Numbered from the stretch's first letter, positions 33,684 to 41,551 are shown. The stretch is 64,000 nucleotides of DNA from Actinomadura nitritigenes (GCF_017573545.1 NZ_JAGEOK010000012.1:62001-126000); one strand, 5' to 3'. Notes: generated by a model not told the origin, from the sequence alone. Made by a program: numbers and translations.

Positions 33684-35255
33684 TCAGGCCGCGACCTTCA
33701 GCTGGCCGAGGAACTCGTTGAGGTCCGGCCACGCCTTCCGGTTCGTGTTCGGCAGCGACGCGAACACCGCCGCCGGCGCCTTCCGCCCCGTGTCGATCAC
33801 CGCGGTCGCCACGATCTCGCCGGTCGCCCGCACCCCGGCCCGCTTGTAGGTCAGGTACGAGGCGATCAGCCAGCCCCGGTGCCCGTCCACGTTCAGCGCC
33901 TGCGACGCCAGCGGCGCCGACTTGTGCGGGAACGCGTAGTACTGCGACTCGTAGCCCTTCACCGCGAGCGCGGTCGTCTTCTTGACGCTCCCCGGCCCCT
34001 TGTAGGCGCCCAGCAGCGTCGGCGGCAGCACGCCCGTGAGCAGCTGGCCGTACCAGAGCTGCTGCCCGTGCCGCTCGGTGACCATGATCTGCTGCCCCGA
34101 CCAGCCCGGCGTGCTCAGCTTGTTCTTCTTGGTCGGCAGCTGCCACGGCGCCGCGAGGCGCGGGTAGGACAGCCCGGACGCCGCGTCCGTCAGCCGGCCG
34201 AGGATCTTGCTCGGCTTGCCCGGGAACCGCTTCAGCGGCCTGTCGGCGGGGATCGTCACCTGCGGCTCGTCGGGCTGCGCGCCGGTGCCCGCCCCTCCCG
34301 TCTTGACGGGAGGGTCCGCCGCCGGCTCGTCGGTCCTGTGCGTCATGTAGTAGACGCCGCCGGCCGCGAGGAGCGCGACCACCAGCAGGCCCACGCCGCC
34401 GATCAGCACCAGCCGGGACCGGCCGCCGCCCTCGTCGAACACGTCAGCGGACGACCTGGGCGAACCGCCGAGCTTGGCGTCCGCGGCCGCCTCGTCGGCC
34501 ATCCAGTCCGGCATCTGCCAGTTGCCGCTGCTCGGCTTGCCGGCCTTCGCCGGGCCCGCCAGCCCGACCTGCACCGCGGGCGCCTCGTCCGCGGAGGCCG
34601 CGCCGGGCCCGTCCTCGAACAGCGAGCCCTCCCAGCCGGGCGGCTCCTGGCCCTCCGCGGGGACGGGCGCGACGCGCACGTCCTCGGCGTCGGGCAGCGC
34701 GCCGCTCCCGTACACGGACCCGGATTCGCGCTCCGGCTCGGCGTCGCGCCGGGCCTCCGCGCCGGGTCCGAACCCGGGCTCGGTCTCGTTCCCGTACACG
34801 GTTTCGTTCCCATACGCGGTCTCGGGCTCCCGGCGGGCGGCGGGCTCGCGCTCGGCGGCCGGCTCCCCCCACGCGGCGGGCTCCTCGGCCTCCGGCCGCC
34901 CCCAGGGGCCGGGCCGGTCCTCGCGGGCCGGCTCCTCCCAGGCGGCGGGCCCCTGCCGGCCCGCGGCCTCCTGCTCGGACGCGGCCTCCTGCTCGGGCGC
35001 GCTCTCCCGCGCGGGCACGGCCTCCTGCCCGGCGTCGGGCGCTCCCGGGGAGGTCTGGCTCTCGACCTTGCCCCAGATGTCGTGCGGCCGCTCCTCGCCG
35101 GCGTCGGAGAAATCCGTACGGCCGTGCGGTGCGGGCATGAAGACCTCCGGCACCTTCGGCTCGGAGGAGACCACCTGCGGGCCGGTCGCGCGCCCCGCGT
35201 CGGGCGCCGGCGGCCGGCCGGCCGCGTCGCTCTCGCTCATGTCGGTCCAGCGCAC
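33684..35255 (-). CDS. Single-pass membrane protein with acidic N-terminal region
   Basis: A roughly 523-residue protein. The first 310 residues are low-complexity, very rich in Glu, Ala, Pro and Gly (EQEAASEQEAAG-like runs), predicted disordered and cytoplasmic. One transmembrane helix follows (LVLIGGVGLLVVALLAAGGVYY), then an extracytoplasmic domain of about 170 residues with a compact pattern (LPTKKNKLSTPGWSGQQIMV, QLWYGQLLTGVLPP, ASYLTYKRAGVRATGEIV). I do not recognise the family. Start is uncertain: GTG 35255 has GGGGGAG six bases upstream, while ATGs at 35279 and 35240 lack one. Confidence 0.7.
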   Translation of the reverse strand: MRWTDMSESDAAGRPPAPDAGRATGPQVVSSEPKVPEVFMPAPHGRTDFSDAGEERPHDIWGKVESQTSPGAPDAGQEAVPARESAPEQEAASEQEAAGRQGPAAWEEPAREDRPGPWGRPEAEEPAAWGEPAAEREPAARREPETAYGNETVYGNETEPGFGPGAEARRDAEPERESGSVYGSGALPDAEDVRVAPVPAEGQEPPGWEGSLFEDGPGAASADEAPAVQVGLAGPAKAGKPSSGNWQMPDWMADEAAADAKLGGSPRSSADVFDEGGGRSRLVLIGGVGLLVVALLAAGGVYYMTHRTDEPAADPPVKTGGAGTGAQPDEPQVTIPADRPLKRFPGKPSKILGRLTDAASGLSYPRLAAPWQLPTKKNKLSTPGWSGQQIMVTERHGQQLWYGQLLTGVLPPTLLGAYKGPGSVKKTTALAVKGYESQYYAFPHKSAPLASQALNVDGHRGWLIASYLTYKRAGVRATGEIVATAVIDTGRKAPAAVFASLPNTNRKAWPDLNEFLGQLKVAA

Positions 35256-35353
35256 ACCGCGCTCCCCCTGATCGGACATGCGGAACACGGTACGCGAAGA
35301 TCATTCATTGCGTTCGACGGCTCATCACGCTGAGGACACATCTTCCTATCGCC

Positions 35354-36316
35354 TCAGTTCGGGCCGGCGACGCCGAGATGACCGCCCGTGACCGCCGGGC
35401 CGTCCGCGAGCCGCTCCCTGGCCAGCAGCGTCGCGCCCGCCACGGCGCCCGGCATCGCGAACACCGCGCCCAGCGGTATGAGAAAGACCACGAAGGTCGC
35501 CGCGCCGAACCCGACGGACAGCGCCCGGTTCGCCTTGAGCCGCGCGAACCGCTCCTTGCGCAGCAGCCCGCGGCGCTCCAGCGCGATCGACGTCAACTCC
35601 CCCGCCAGGTAGTACCCGGACACCAGGGCCGCGACCACCGGCACCACCGTCTGCCCCACCACCGGCAGGAACCCGGCCGCGAAGAACACCACCCCGAACA
35701 GCACCGCGACGAGCCCGAGCACCAGCGCGTCCTTGATCGCCCGCCCGATCTGCACCGCCAGCGGGACGTCCGGGTCCGGCGGCGCGCCGCCCTGCGACTC
35801 CTCGACCCGCACCGCGATCGCCTCGTAGAAGGGGTCGCCGACCAGCAGCGTGACGGCCGTGAACGTGAGCACCGCGAGGAACACCGCCGTGCCGTAGATC
35901 GCGATGCCGGCGACGACGTGCGTCCCCGCCCGCGCCGCGTCCGACCAGCCGTCCGCGAACGGGGTCACCCAGCCCGCGAGGTCGCCCAGGTAGAACGCCA
36001 GCGTCACCAGCCCGGCCGCGTAGGCGGCCAGGACGATCAGCGCGGGGATCAGGCCGAACAGCCACTGCGCGGGGTTGCGGGCCGTCCAGCCGATGCCGCG
36101 CAGCAGGTAGCCGACCCCGGTGAACAGGTCCTTGACCGCCGACGGCCTGGCCTCGCCCTGATCCAGGGCGGGCCGCACCGGCGCGCCGGGCGGACCCGGC
36201 GGAACCGGCGGGGCGGGCGGCTGCGGGCGCCCGGGGACCGGCGCCGGCGCTCCGGGCTGATGCGCTCCCGGCCGCGGGTTCCACGGCGCGGGCTGGTTCG
36301 GGGGGACGTTGCTCAC
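35354..36316 (-). CDS. EI24-domain membrane protein
   Basis: A 320-residue protein with a Pro/Gly-rich cytoplasmic N-terminus (about 60 residues) and an EI24/CysZ-like membrane domain of about six helices: GVGYLLRGIGWTARNPAQWLFGLIPALIVLAAY, then AIYGTAVFLAVLTFTAVTLLVGDPFYEAIA, and AALVSGYYLAGELTSIALERRG. The NP-x-x-W and DPFYEAI motifs are typical of actinobacterial EI24 proteins. CysZ homologues carry sulfate, but actinobacterial members are uncharacterised. GTG 36316 is used as start because longer readings are Arg-rich and pattern-free. Confidence 0.75.
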   Translation of the reverse strand: MSNVPPNQPAPWNPRPGAHQPGAPAPVPGRPQPPAPPVPPGPPGAPVRPALDQGEARPSAVKDLFTGVGYLLRGIGWTARNPAQWLFGLIPALIVLAAYAAGLVTLAFYLGDLAGWVTPFADGWSDAARAGTHVVAGIAIYGTAVFLAVLTFTAVTLLVGDPFYEAIAVRVEESQGGAPPDPDVPLAVQIGRAIKDALVLGLVAVLFGVVFFAAGFLPVVGQTVVPVVAALVSGYYLAGELTSIALERRGLLRKERFARLKANRALSVGFGAATFVVFLIPLGAVFAMPGAVAGATLLARERLADGPAVTGGHLGVAGPN

Positions 36317-36387
36317 GCGCTCAGAGCCTAGGGCCTTCCTCCGCGGCGCCCAAGCGTTCGGGCGAAGCGCCCCCGGCCGGGGCCGCC

Positions 36388-37257
36388 TCAGCGCACCGGC
36401 AGCCCGACGAGACGGGCCGACCGGTCCCACACCGCGCGGCGGAGCACCTCGTCCTTCAGGGGGCCCGCCGCCGGGATCAGCCCCGCGCCCGGCGTCGAGC
36501 TGTAGAAGCCGCCGGTGCGCCCCTCGAACTCCTCGTCCAGCGCGAGCCGCAGCGCCATCCGCGCGCCCTGCGCCGGCGTCCGCATCACGGGCGTGTGCGA
36601 GAGCAGGCCGCCGATCCGCGCGCTCCCCGGCAGGTCGCGGGCGAGCCCGGTCGCGACGAACCCCGGGCACATCGCGTTCACCGTCACGCCGGTGCCGTCG
36701 AGCCGCCGCGCCAGTTCCTGCGCGAACAGGATGTTCATCAGCTTCGACCGCCCGTACACCCGCAGGGACCCGGCCGCCCGGTAGTTGCCCGGCTCCGCCA
36801 TCCGCGCGGGGTCCAGCCGGTCGGCGAACCGGTGCGCCTCGGACGCGACCACCACGATCCGCGACGGCGCGCCCTTCTTCAGCGGCCCGAGCAGCAGGTT
36901 CGTCAGCAGGAAGGGGCCCAGGTGGTTCGTCGCGACCATCCGGTCGAACCCGTCGGCGCTCTCCTTCGCCCGCATCAGGTGCACGCCCGCGTTGTCGACC
37001 AGGACGTCCAGCCGGTCGAACCGCTCCTCCAGCGACGCCGCGACCCGCCGCACGTCCTGCTGCACGGACAGGTCGGCGAAGAACGTCTCGATCCGCGCGC
37101 CCGGCACGTCCCGCGTCAGCTCGTCGACCGTCGCCCTCGCCCGCATCTCGCTGCGGGCCACGATCCCGACGAGGAACCCCGCGCGCGCCAGGCCGCGCGC
37201 GATCTCCTTACCGATCCCGGACGTCCCCCCGGTCACGATCGCGATCTTGTCCCTCAT
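36388..37257 (-). CDS. Short-chain dehydrogenase/reductase
   Basis: A 289-residue Rossmann oxidoreductase. Cofactor motif IVTGGTSGIGKEIARGL at the N-terminus, the acidic/structural VDNAGVHL (NAG), the catalytic Ser region IVVVASEAHRF, and the catalytic Tyr-Lys in VYGRSKLMN (YxxxK). Sequence style is that of retinol dehydrogenase-like SDRs. The ATG at 37257 lies right after a GGTGGGGGG stretch and the GIGK motif fits near residue 12-15. A role in lipid or steroid alcohol/ketone interconversion is plausible from the neighbourhood, but the substrate is unknown. Confidence 0.85.
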   Translation of the reverse strand: MRDKIAIVTGGTSGIGKEIARGLARAGFLVGIVARSEMRARATVDELTRDVPGARIETFFADLSVQQDVRRVAASLEERFDRLDVLVDNAGVHLMRAKESADGFDRMVATNHLGPFLLTNLLLGPLKKGAPSRIVVVASEAHRFADRLDPARMAEPGNYRAAGSLRVYGRSKLMNILFAQELARRLDGTGVTVNAMCPGFVATGLARDLPGSARIGGLLSHTPVMRTPAQGARMALRLALDEEFEGRTGGFYSSTPGAGLIPAAGPLKDEVLRRAVWDRSARLVGLPVR

Positions 37258-37374
37258 CCCCCCACCGAACCACCGCGCCGAACGCGCGAGCAAGGGGGGG
37301 ATGTGATTTCTTGCACAAGCCGTGATGCGCGCCGCGGGCGCCCCCGGCCACCGGGACGGACCCTGGCCTCGAAC

Positions 37375-37388
37375 TGGAACCGGTTCTA
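37375..37388. promoter_or_regulatory. KstR-like operator upstream of the LLM oxidoreductase
   Basis: TGGAACCGGTTCTA matches TNNAACNNGTTNNA exactly and extends to a near-perfect palindrome CTGGAACC-GGTTCTAG. It ends 12 bp before the start codon, so binding would block initiation. Confidence 0.7.
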
Positions 37389-37400
37389 GTATCGGTCGCC

Positions 37401-38276
37401 ATGAGGTTCACCTACGCCGAGGCGATGACCGACCCGTCGTTCTACCTGCCGCTGGCCCGGGCCGCCGAGGCGGCCGGCTACACGAGCATGTCGGTCGCCG
37501 ACTCGCTCGCCTACCCGCGCGAGTCCGACTCGACCTACCCCTACACCGCCGACGGGAGCCGCGAGTTCCTCGAGGACAAGGCGTTCATCGAGACGTTCAC
37601 CCTGATCGCGGCCATGGGCGCGGTGACGGACACCCTCCGGTTCACCCCGTTCGTCCTCAAGCTGCCCGTCCGCCCGCCGGTGCTCGTCGCCAAGCAGGCC
37701 ACCTCGATCGCCTGCCTCACCGGCGGGCGCCTCGGCCTCGGCGTCGGCGTCAGCCCGTGGCGCGAGGACTTCCAGGTCATGGGCGTGCCGTGGGAGCGGC
37801 GCGGGAAGCGGATGGACGAGGCCATCGACATCGTCCGCGGGCTCGCCGGCGGCGGCTACTTCGAGTACCACGGCGAGTTCTACGACATCCCGGCGATCAA
37901 GCTGTGCCCGGCGCCGGCCGAGCCGATCCCGATCCTGGTCGGCGGGCACAGCGAGCCCGCGCTGCGGCGCGCCGCCGTCCGCGGCGACGGCTGGATGCAC
38001 GGCGGCGGCCCGGACGACCTCGACGACCTCCTCGCCCGGCTGAACCGGATCCGGGAGGCCGAAGGCAAGGCCGGCGAGCCCTTCGAGGTGCACGTCATCT
38101 CCCCCGACGCCTACACCCCCGACGGCGTGAAGCGGCTGGAGGACAAGGGCGTCACCGACGTGATCGTCGGCTTCCGGATGCCCTACGCCAAGGGCCCCGA
38201 CACCCAGCCGCTGGACAAGAAGATCGCGAACCTGGAGCGGTTCGCCGAGACCGTGATCGCGAAGGTGAACGGCTGA
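37401..38276 (+). CDS. LLM-class F420-dependent oxidoreductase
   Basis: A 291-residue luciferase-like TIM-barrel enzyme. Motifs: DSLAYPRESDSTYPY in the active-site loop, AMGAVTDTLRFTPFVLKLPVRPPVLVAKQA, the family's GGRLGLGVGVSPWREDF (about 109-125) and PILVGGHSEPALRRAA with GDGWMHGG. The GVGVSPWREDF pattern is typical for F420-binding members. Its context and KstR-like operator fit Rv3520c, an F420-dependent oxidoreductase of the cholesterol regulon. It probably oxidises or reduces a steroid intermediate. The NTF2-like gene starts 31 bp after it but has its own operator-like site. Confidence 0.85.
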   Translation: MRFTYAEAMTDPSFYLPLARAAEAAGYTSMSVADSLAYPRESDSTYPYTADGSREFLEDKAFIETFTLIAAMGAVTDTLRFTPFVLKLPVRPPVLVAKQATSIACLTGGRLGLGVGVSPWREDFQVMGVPWERRGKRMDEAIDIVRGLAGGGYFEYHGEFYDIPAIKLCPAPAEPIPILVGGHSEPALRRAAVRGDGWMHGGGPDDLDDLLARLNRIREAEGKAGEPFEVHVISPDAYTPDGVKRLEDKGVTDVIVGFRMPYAKGPDTQPLDKKIANLERFAETVIAKVNG

Positions 38277-38285
38277 CCGTAAAAC

Positions 38286-38299
38286 GAGAACACGTTACA
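38286..38299. promoter_or_regulatory. KstR-like operator upstream of the NTF2-like gene
   Basis: GAGAACACGTTACA matches TNNAACNNGTTNNA except the first T. On the complementary strand it reads into GTTCTCGTTTTAC, almost the same 13-mer as the two in the ligase/EchA19-like divergent region. It ends 8 bp before the ATG. Confidence 0.6.
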
Positions 38300-38307
38300 G
38301 TTCGGTC

Positions 38308-38751
38308 ATGGACGCCCTCATCTGGCACGCCCCCGACGCCGACCACCCCGCCCGCCGGGCCGCCCGCGCCTCCATGACCGCCGTCGGCGCCGGCCGCCGG
38401 GAGGAGTGGCTGGCCCTGTTCGCCCCCGGCGCCCTCGTCGAGGACCCCGTCGGGCCGTCCTTCCTCGACCCCTCCGGCGAGGGCCACCGCGGTCCCGACG
38501 GCATCGCCGCCTTCTGGGACTCGTTCATCGCCACCATCAGCGGGTTCCGCTTCGAGATCAACGACTCGTTCGCCAACGGCCCCTGCTGCACCAACGTCGC
38601 CACCATCACCACCACCATGGGCGACGGCTCCACCATGTCCATCGACTGCGTCCTCATCTACACCGTCGACGAGTCCGGCCTCATCACCTCGCTGCGCGCC
38701 CACTGGGAACCGGACCGCGCCATGGCCACCATCACCAGGCCCTCGACCTGA
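38308..38751 (+). CDS. NTF2-like (SnoaL-type) protein
   Basis: A 147-residue cone-shaped alpha+beta protein of the NTF2/SnoaL superfamily: LIWHAPDADHPARRAARASM at the N-terminal helix, WLALFAPGALVEDPVGPS (the typical ED-P element), GIAAFWDSFIATISG and the C-terminal beta strands ending HWEPDRAMATI. Such folds include ketosteroid isomerases, hydratases and polyketide cyclases. With a KstR-like operator and an LLM oxidoreductase beside it, an isomerase or hydratase step in steroid breakdown is possible, but no catalytic Asp/Tyr set is certain. Its stop is 2 bp from that of the convergent cyclase-like gene. Confidence 0.75.
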   Translation: MDALIWHAPDADHPARRAARASMTAVGAGRREEWLALFAPGALVEDPVGPSFLDPSGEGHRGPDGIAAFWDSFIATISGFRFEINDSFANGPCCTNVATITTTMGDGSTMSIDCVLIYTVDESGLITSLRAHWEPDRAMATITRPST

Positions 38752-38753
38752 GA

Positions 38754-39776
38754 TCAGCCGTCGCCCGGCGGCAGCAGCAGCCGGGCGGTGGTCTGCTCCA
38801 GCCGCCGCACCGCCATCGACTCGCCCACGAACCCCCGGACGGCCTGCAGGAACTGCTGCAGGCCGCCCGGATAGTCGAGGCACGTCTGCAGGATCGCGAA
38901 CAGGTCCGCCTTCGCCTCCGGCGACCGCGGGATGACGCCCGCGATGCCCGGCGACAGCGCCCCGACCAGCCGCTCGCGGCCCCGCTCGTTCCGCATCTGC
39001 GGGATGCCCAGCAGATCGTCCACCATCTGGAAGAGCACCGGCACCGGAACCTCGGCGGGCGGCACGAATCCCTGGTCGCCGCCGGTCCTGTCGCCCCCGC
39101 CCGGGCCGTCCTCGCGCAACGCGACCGGCCCGCTGCGCGCCGCCGGAGCGCCGCCCGCCGCCGGGGCGGGCCGCATGCCCGGCACCATGATCCAGGCCTC
39201 GCCCTCGGTCTCCTTCACCTCGACCTCGACCCGGTAGTAGTCCCCCGGATCGACGAGCCCCCGGCCGTGCCGCACCACGTCGTCGTACACCCGCCGCGAC
39301 ACGATCACCGCGATCGCGGTCTCCGCGGCGGCCACCGCCTCCTTGAGCGGCGCCGCGTCCAGCAGCCGGAACGTGTGCGTCAGCTCCGTCCCCACCACAC
39401 CGCGCTCGTCCGCCCGCACCTCCCCCACGTTGACGGCCACCCGCAGCCGCATCCGCGCGGCCTCGCTCGCCGCCCGGTTGTGGTGCCGCACCTCCGCGCG
39501 CAGCCGGTCCACCACCGTCGTCAGCAGCCGCTCCGTCGCCACCTCGGCCGGCAGGACGACCATCACCCCGTCGCCGCGGTCCTCGTGGTAGCAGTCGTCC
39601 AGCCGCACCCCGGCGCCGTCCTCCAGGCTCCGGTCGAGCCCGTCGTACATCGCCTTCCGCACCCGTACCCGCACCGGATCGTCCCGCTCGGCCGAACTGA
39701 ACCCGGCGATGTCGCACACCAGGAACGAGCACAACCCCCCGGGCCGCCACCCACCCGTCCGCGCCGCGTCGCCCAC
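38754..39776 (-). CDS. Cyclase-like protein with EAD2-like C-terminal domain
   Basis: A 340-residue protein. The N-terminal 190 residues look like a class III nucleotide-cyclase fold: LVCDIAGFSSAERDD (metal Asp), EDRGDGVMVVLPAE (second Asp), RLRVAVNVGEVRADERGVVG. The substrate-specifying and transition-state residues are not clear, since the usual N-x-x-x-R helix reads THTFRLLDAA. After a Pro/Gly linker, residues about 250-335 form a helical domain (MVDDLLGIPQMRNERGRERLV, LQTCLDYPGGLQQFLQAVRGF) that I recognise as effector-associated domain 2. The N-terminal domain of the VMAP-like protein in this island has the same pattern, suggesting homotypic docking. GGAGGGG precedes GTG 39776. Confidence 0.75.
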   Translation of the reverse strand: MGDAARTGGWRPGGLCSFLVCDIAGFSSAERDDPVRVRVRKAMYDGLDRSLEDGAGVRLDDCYHEDRGDGVMVVLPAEVATERLLTTVVDRLRAEVRHHNRAASEAARMRLRVAVNVGEVRADERGVVGTELTHTFRLLDAAPLKEAVAAAETAIAVIVSRRVYDDVVRHGRGLVDPGDYYRVEVEVKETEGEAWIMVPGMRPAPAAGGAPAARSGPVALREDGPGGGDRTGGDQGFVPPAEVPVPVLFQMVDDLLGIPQMRNERGRERLVGALSPGIAGVIPRSPEAKADLFAILQTCLDYPGGLQQFLQAVRGFVGESMAVRRLEQTTARLLLPPGDG

Positions 39777-40012
39777 GCGCCCCTCCCTTCCACCCCCTCA
39801 GCGTCCTCGACCGCCGACGCGGTCGGCAAGGGCACGGGAGAGGTTCTCGGGCACGTCCGTTCCGGTGCACGTCCTCCCGGCGTGTCTTCCCCCATACCGC
39901 CGTCAGGCGCTGGGGCGAATCCCTATGATCGTCTCGTCGCCGCTAGGCTGGTGGCCCCTGAGACAGGGGAACCGCGACGCTTTCTGATTCGGGACAAGAG
40001 GGGGAGACGGCT
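39777..40012. promoter_or_regulatory. Divergent promoter region, cyclase-like gene and precursor peptide
   Basis: A 236-bp divergent region with no gene. TATGAT at 39924-39929 and TAGGCT at 39944-39949 are the best -10-like hexamers for the rightward precursor gene, without a clear -35. The GGGGGAG of the precursor's ribosome-binding site ends six bases before its GTG. The TGTGTCA-type palindrome found elsewhere in the island is absent here. Confidence 0.3.
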
Positions 40013-40237
40013 GTGCCGAACACTCATGGCAGCACGACAGCGTCCGTCGGACGCGCGGCCCCCTTCGTCTGGTCCAAGCCCAGCTTCAGCGAACTGGACC
40101 GGCTGTCGTCGAGCGCGAACGAGATCCTGCGCGCGAGCGCCGTCTACTCCAGCGCCCAACGCCGCGCCTCCGGCCGCGTCGTGGCCCATTTCGACAACAA
40201 GCTGGCCGAGGACGACTCTTCCACGACCAACGGGTAA
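40013..40237 (+). CDS. Candidate RiPP precursor peptide 1 (HFDNKL core)
   Basis: A 74-residue peptide encoded 43 bp before a radical SAM/SPASM gene. It has no signal peptide or helix-membrane pattern; it is Ser/Ala-rich with a C-terminal part reading GRVVAHFDNKLAEDD. FDN fits the aromatic-x-Asn three-residue motif used by cyclophane-forming radical SAM maturases (triceptides), and the preceding His is typical of one such family, named HaaA in annotation as I recall. A second peptide in this island (52164-52334) shares FDN-(K/R)-L and the upstream RA-x(4)-S-x-RR spacing. Strong ribosome-binding site GGGGGAG. Likely modified by the next gene product; leader about residues 1-58. Confidence 0.7.
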   Translation: MPNTHGSTTASVGRAAPFVWSKPSFSELDRLSSSANEILRASAVYSSAQRRASGRVVAHFDNKLAEDDSSTTNG

Positions 40238-40280
40238 CGCGGCCGAGGAACGGTCCGGAGCCCGAGGGAGGAAGGCCGCC

Positions 40281-41507
40281 ATGCCGGGCACCGCCGACAG
40301 CGAGCGGGAATGGCCGTTCGGCGGCCTCGATGTCGCGGGTCTGGTCGAGGGCGGGTGGCGCCCCGTTCCGTTCTCCGAGGTCGTGCTCAAGATCCACGGC
40401 CGTTGCAACCTCGCCTGCGACTACTGCTACGTCTACGAGAGCACGGATCAGACGTGGCGGACGCGTCCGCGCGCGATGCCACCGGAAGTGATCGCGGCCA
40501 CCGCCGAACGGCTGGGCGAGCACGCCCGCGGGCACGCGCTCTCCCACGTGACGGTCGTCCTGCACGGGGGCGAGCCGCTGCTCGCGGGAAGGCCGGCGAT
40601 CGCCGCCGCCGTGGACCGGTTCCGCGCCGCGCTTCCGGCGTCCTGCGACCTCGAAGTGACGATGCAGACGAACGGGGTCCTGCTCAGCGACGCGATGCTC
40701 ACGATGCTCGACGACAACGACGTGGGCGTGGCCGTCAGCCTGGACGGCGACCGCGAGGGGCACGACCGGCACCGGCTCCGCGCGGACGGGCGGGGAAGCC
40801 ACGCCGACGTGATGCGCGGCCTGACCAGGCTCGCCGGCTCGTACCGGCGGCTCTACCGGGGGCTGCTCTGCACGGTCGACCTCGACAACGACCCGATCCG
40901 GACCTACGAGGCGCTCATCGAGACGCGGCCCCCGCGCATCGACTTCCTCCTGCCGCACGGCACGTGGAGCGCCCCGCCGCCGCACCGTCCCGCGGGCGGC
41001 GACGCCACCCCCTACGCGGACTGGCTCATCGCGATCTTCGACCGCTGGTACCGCGCGCCGCACAAGGAGACGGGCGTCCGGCTGTTCGAGGAGATCCTCA
41101 ACCTGCTGCTCGGTGCGCGCAGCCGCAGCGAGAACATCGGCCTCTCCCCCGTCGCGATGATCGTGGTCGACACGGACGGGACGCTCCAGCAGGTCGACAC
41201 GTTGAAGACCTCGTACCCGGGGGCGCCGGAGACCGGCCTCACGGTCTTCGACAGCGGGTTCGACGAGGCGCTGTCGCACCCGGGGGTGGTCGCCCGCCAG
41301 ATCGGCATCGCGGCGCTGTCACGAACGTGCAGGACGTGCGCGGTGCGCGACATCTGCGGAGGCGGCGCCTACGCGCACCGGTACCGGGAGGGCGACGGCT
41401 ACCTCAACCCGTCGGTGTACTGCCCCGACCTGATGGCGCTGATCAGCCACATCGGACGCACCGTCCAGGACGATCTGGCCCTCACCACGGCCGCGCCGGG
41501 CCGCTGA
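40281..41507 (+). CDS. Radical SAM/SPASM peptide maturase 1
   Basis: A 408-residue radical SAM enzyme. The cluster motif CNLACDYC (C42, C46, C49) follows LKIHGR; further landmarks are VVLHGGEPLLAG, MQTNGVLL and VAVSLDGDREGHDRHR, typical of FxsB-like maturases. A C-terminal SPASM-type Cys set lies at about C350, C353, C359 and C381, binding auxiliary FeS clusters. It is 43 bp after the candidate precursor with AGGAAGG upstream of ATG 40281, so its substrate is probably that peptide, with C-C cross-links at FDN. It is a clear paralogue of the second maturase in this island. Its stop is 26 bp from the convergent NB-ARC-TPR gene. Confidence 0.88.
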   Translation: MPGTADSEREWPFGGLDVAGLVEGGWRPVPFSEVVLKIHGRCNLACDYCYVYESTDQTWRTRPRAMPPEVIAATAERLGEHARGHALSHVTVVLHGGEPLLAGRPAIAAAVDRFRAALPASCDLEVTMQTNGVLLSDAMLTMLDDNDVGVAVSLDGDREGHDRHRLRADGRGSHADVMRGLTRLAGSYRRLYRGLLCTVDLDNDPIRTYEALIETRPPRIDFLLPHGTWSAPPPHRPAGGDATPYADWLIAIFDRWYRAPHKETGVRLFEEILNLLLGARSRSENIGLSPVAMIVVDTDGTLQQVDTLKTSYPGAPETGLTVFDSGFDEALSHPGVVARQIGIAALSRTCRTCAVRDICGGGAYAHRYREGDGYLNPSVYCPDLMALISHIGRTVQDDLALTTAAPGR

Positions 41508-41513
41508 TCGGGC

Positions 41514-41551
41514 GGGCTCACAGGGCGGTGGGCTCACAGGGCGGTGGGCTC
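41514..41551. repeat. 16-bp tandem repeat at the NB-ARC-TPR stop codon
   Basis: GGGCTCACAGGGCGGT occurs at 41514-41529 and 41530-41545, with a partial third copy GGGCTC. It straddles the stop codon of the leftward gene. The unit length is not a multiple of three, so copy-number change would alter only the sequence after the stop. Confidence 0.8.

Noticed and set aside
41514..41551. A CRISPR-like repeat.
   Set aside because: Only 2.4 directly abutting copies with no spacers; it is a short tandem duplication.
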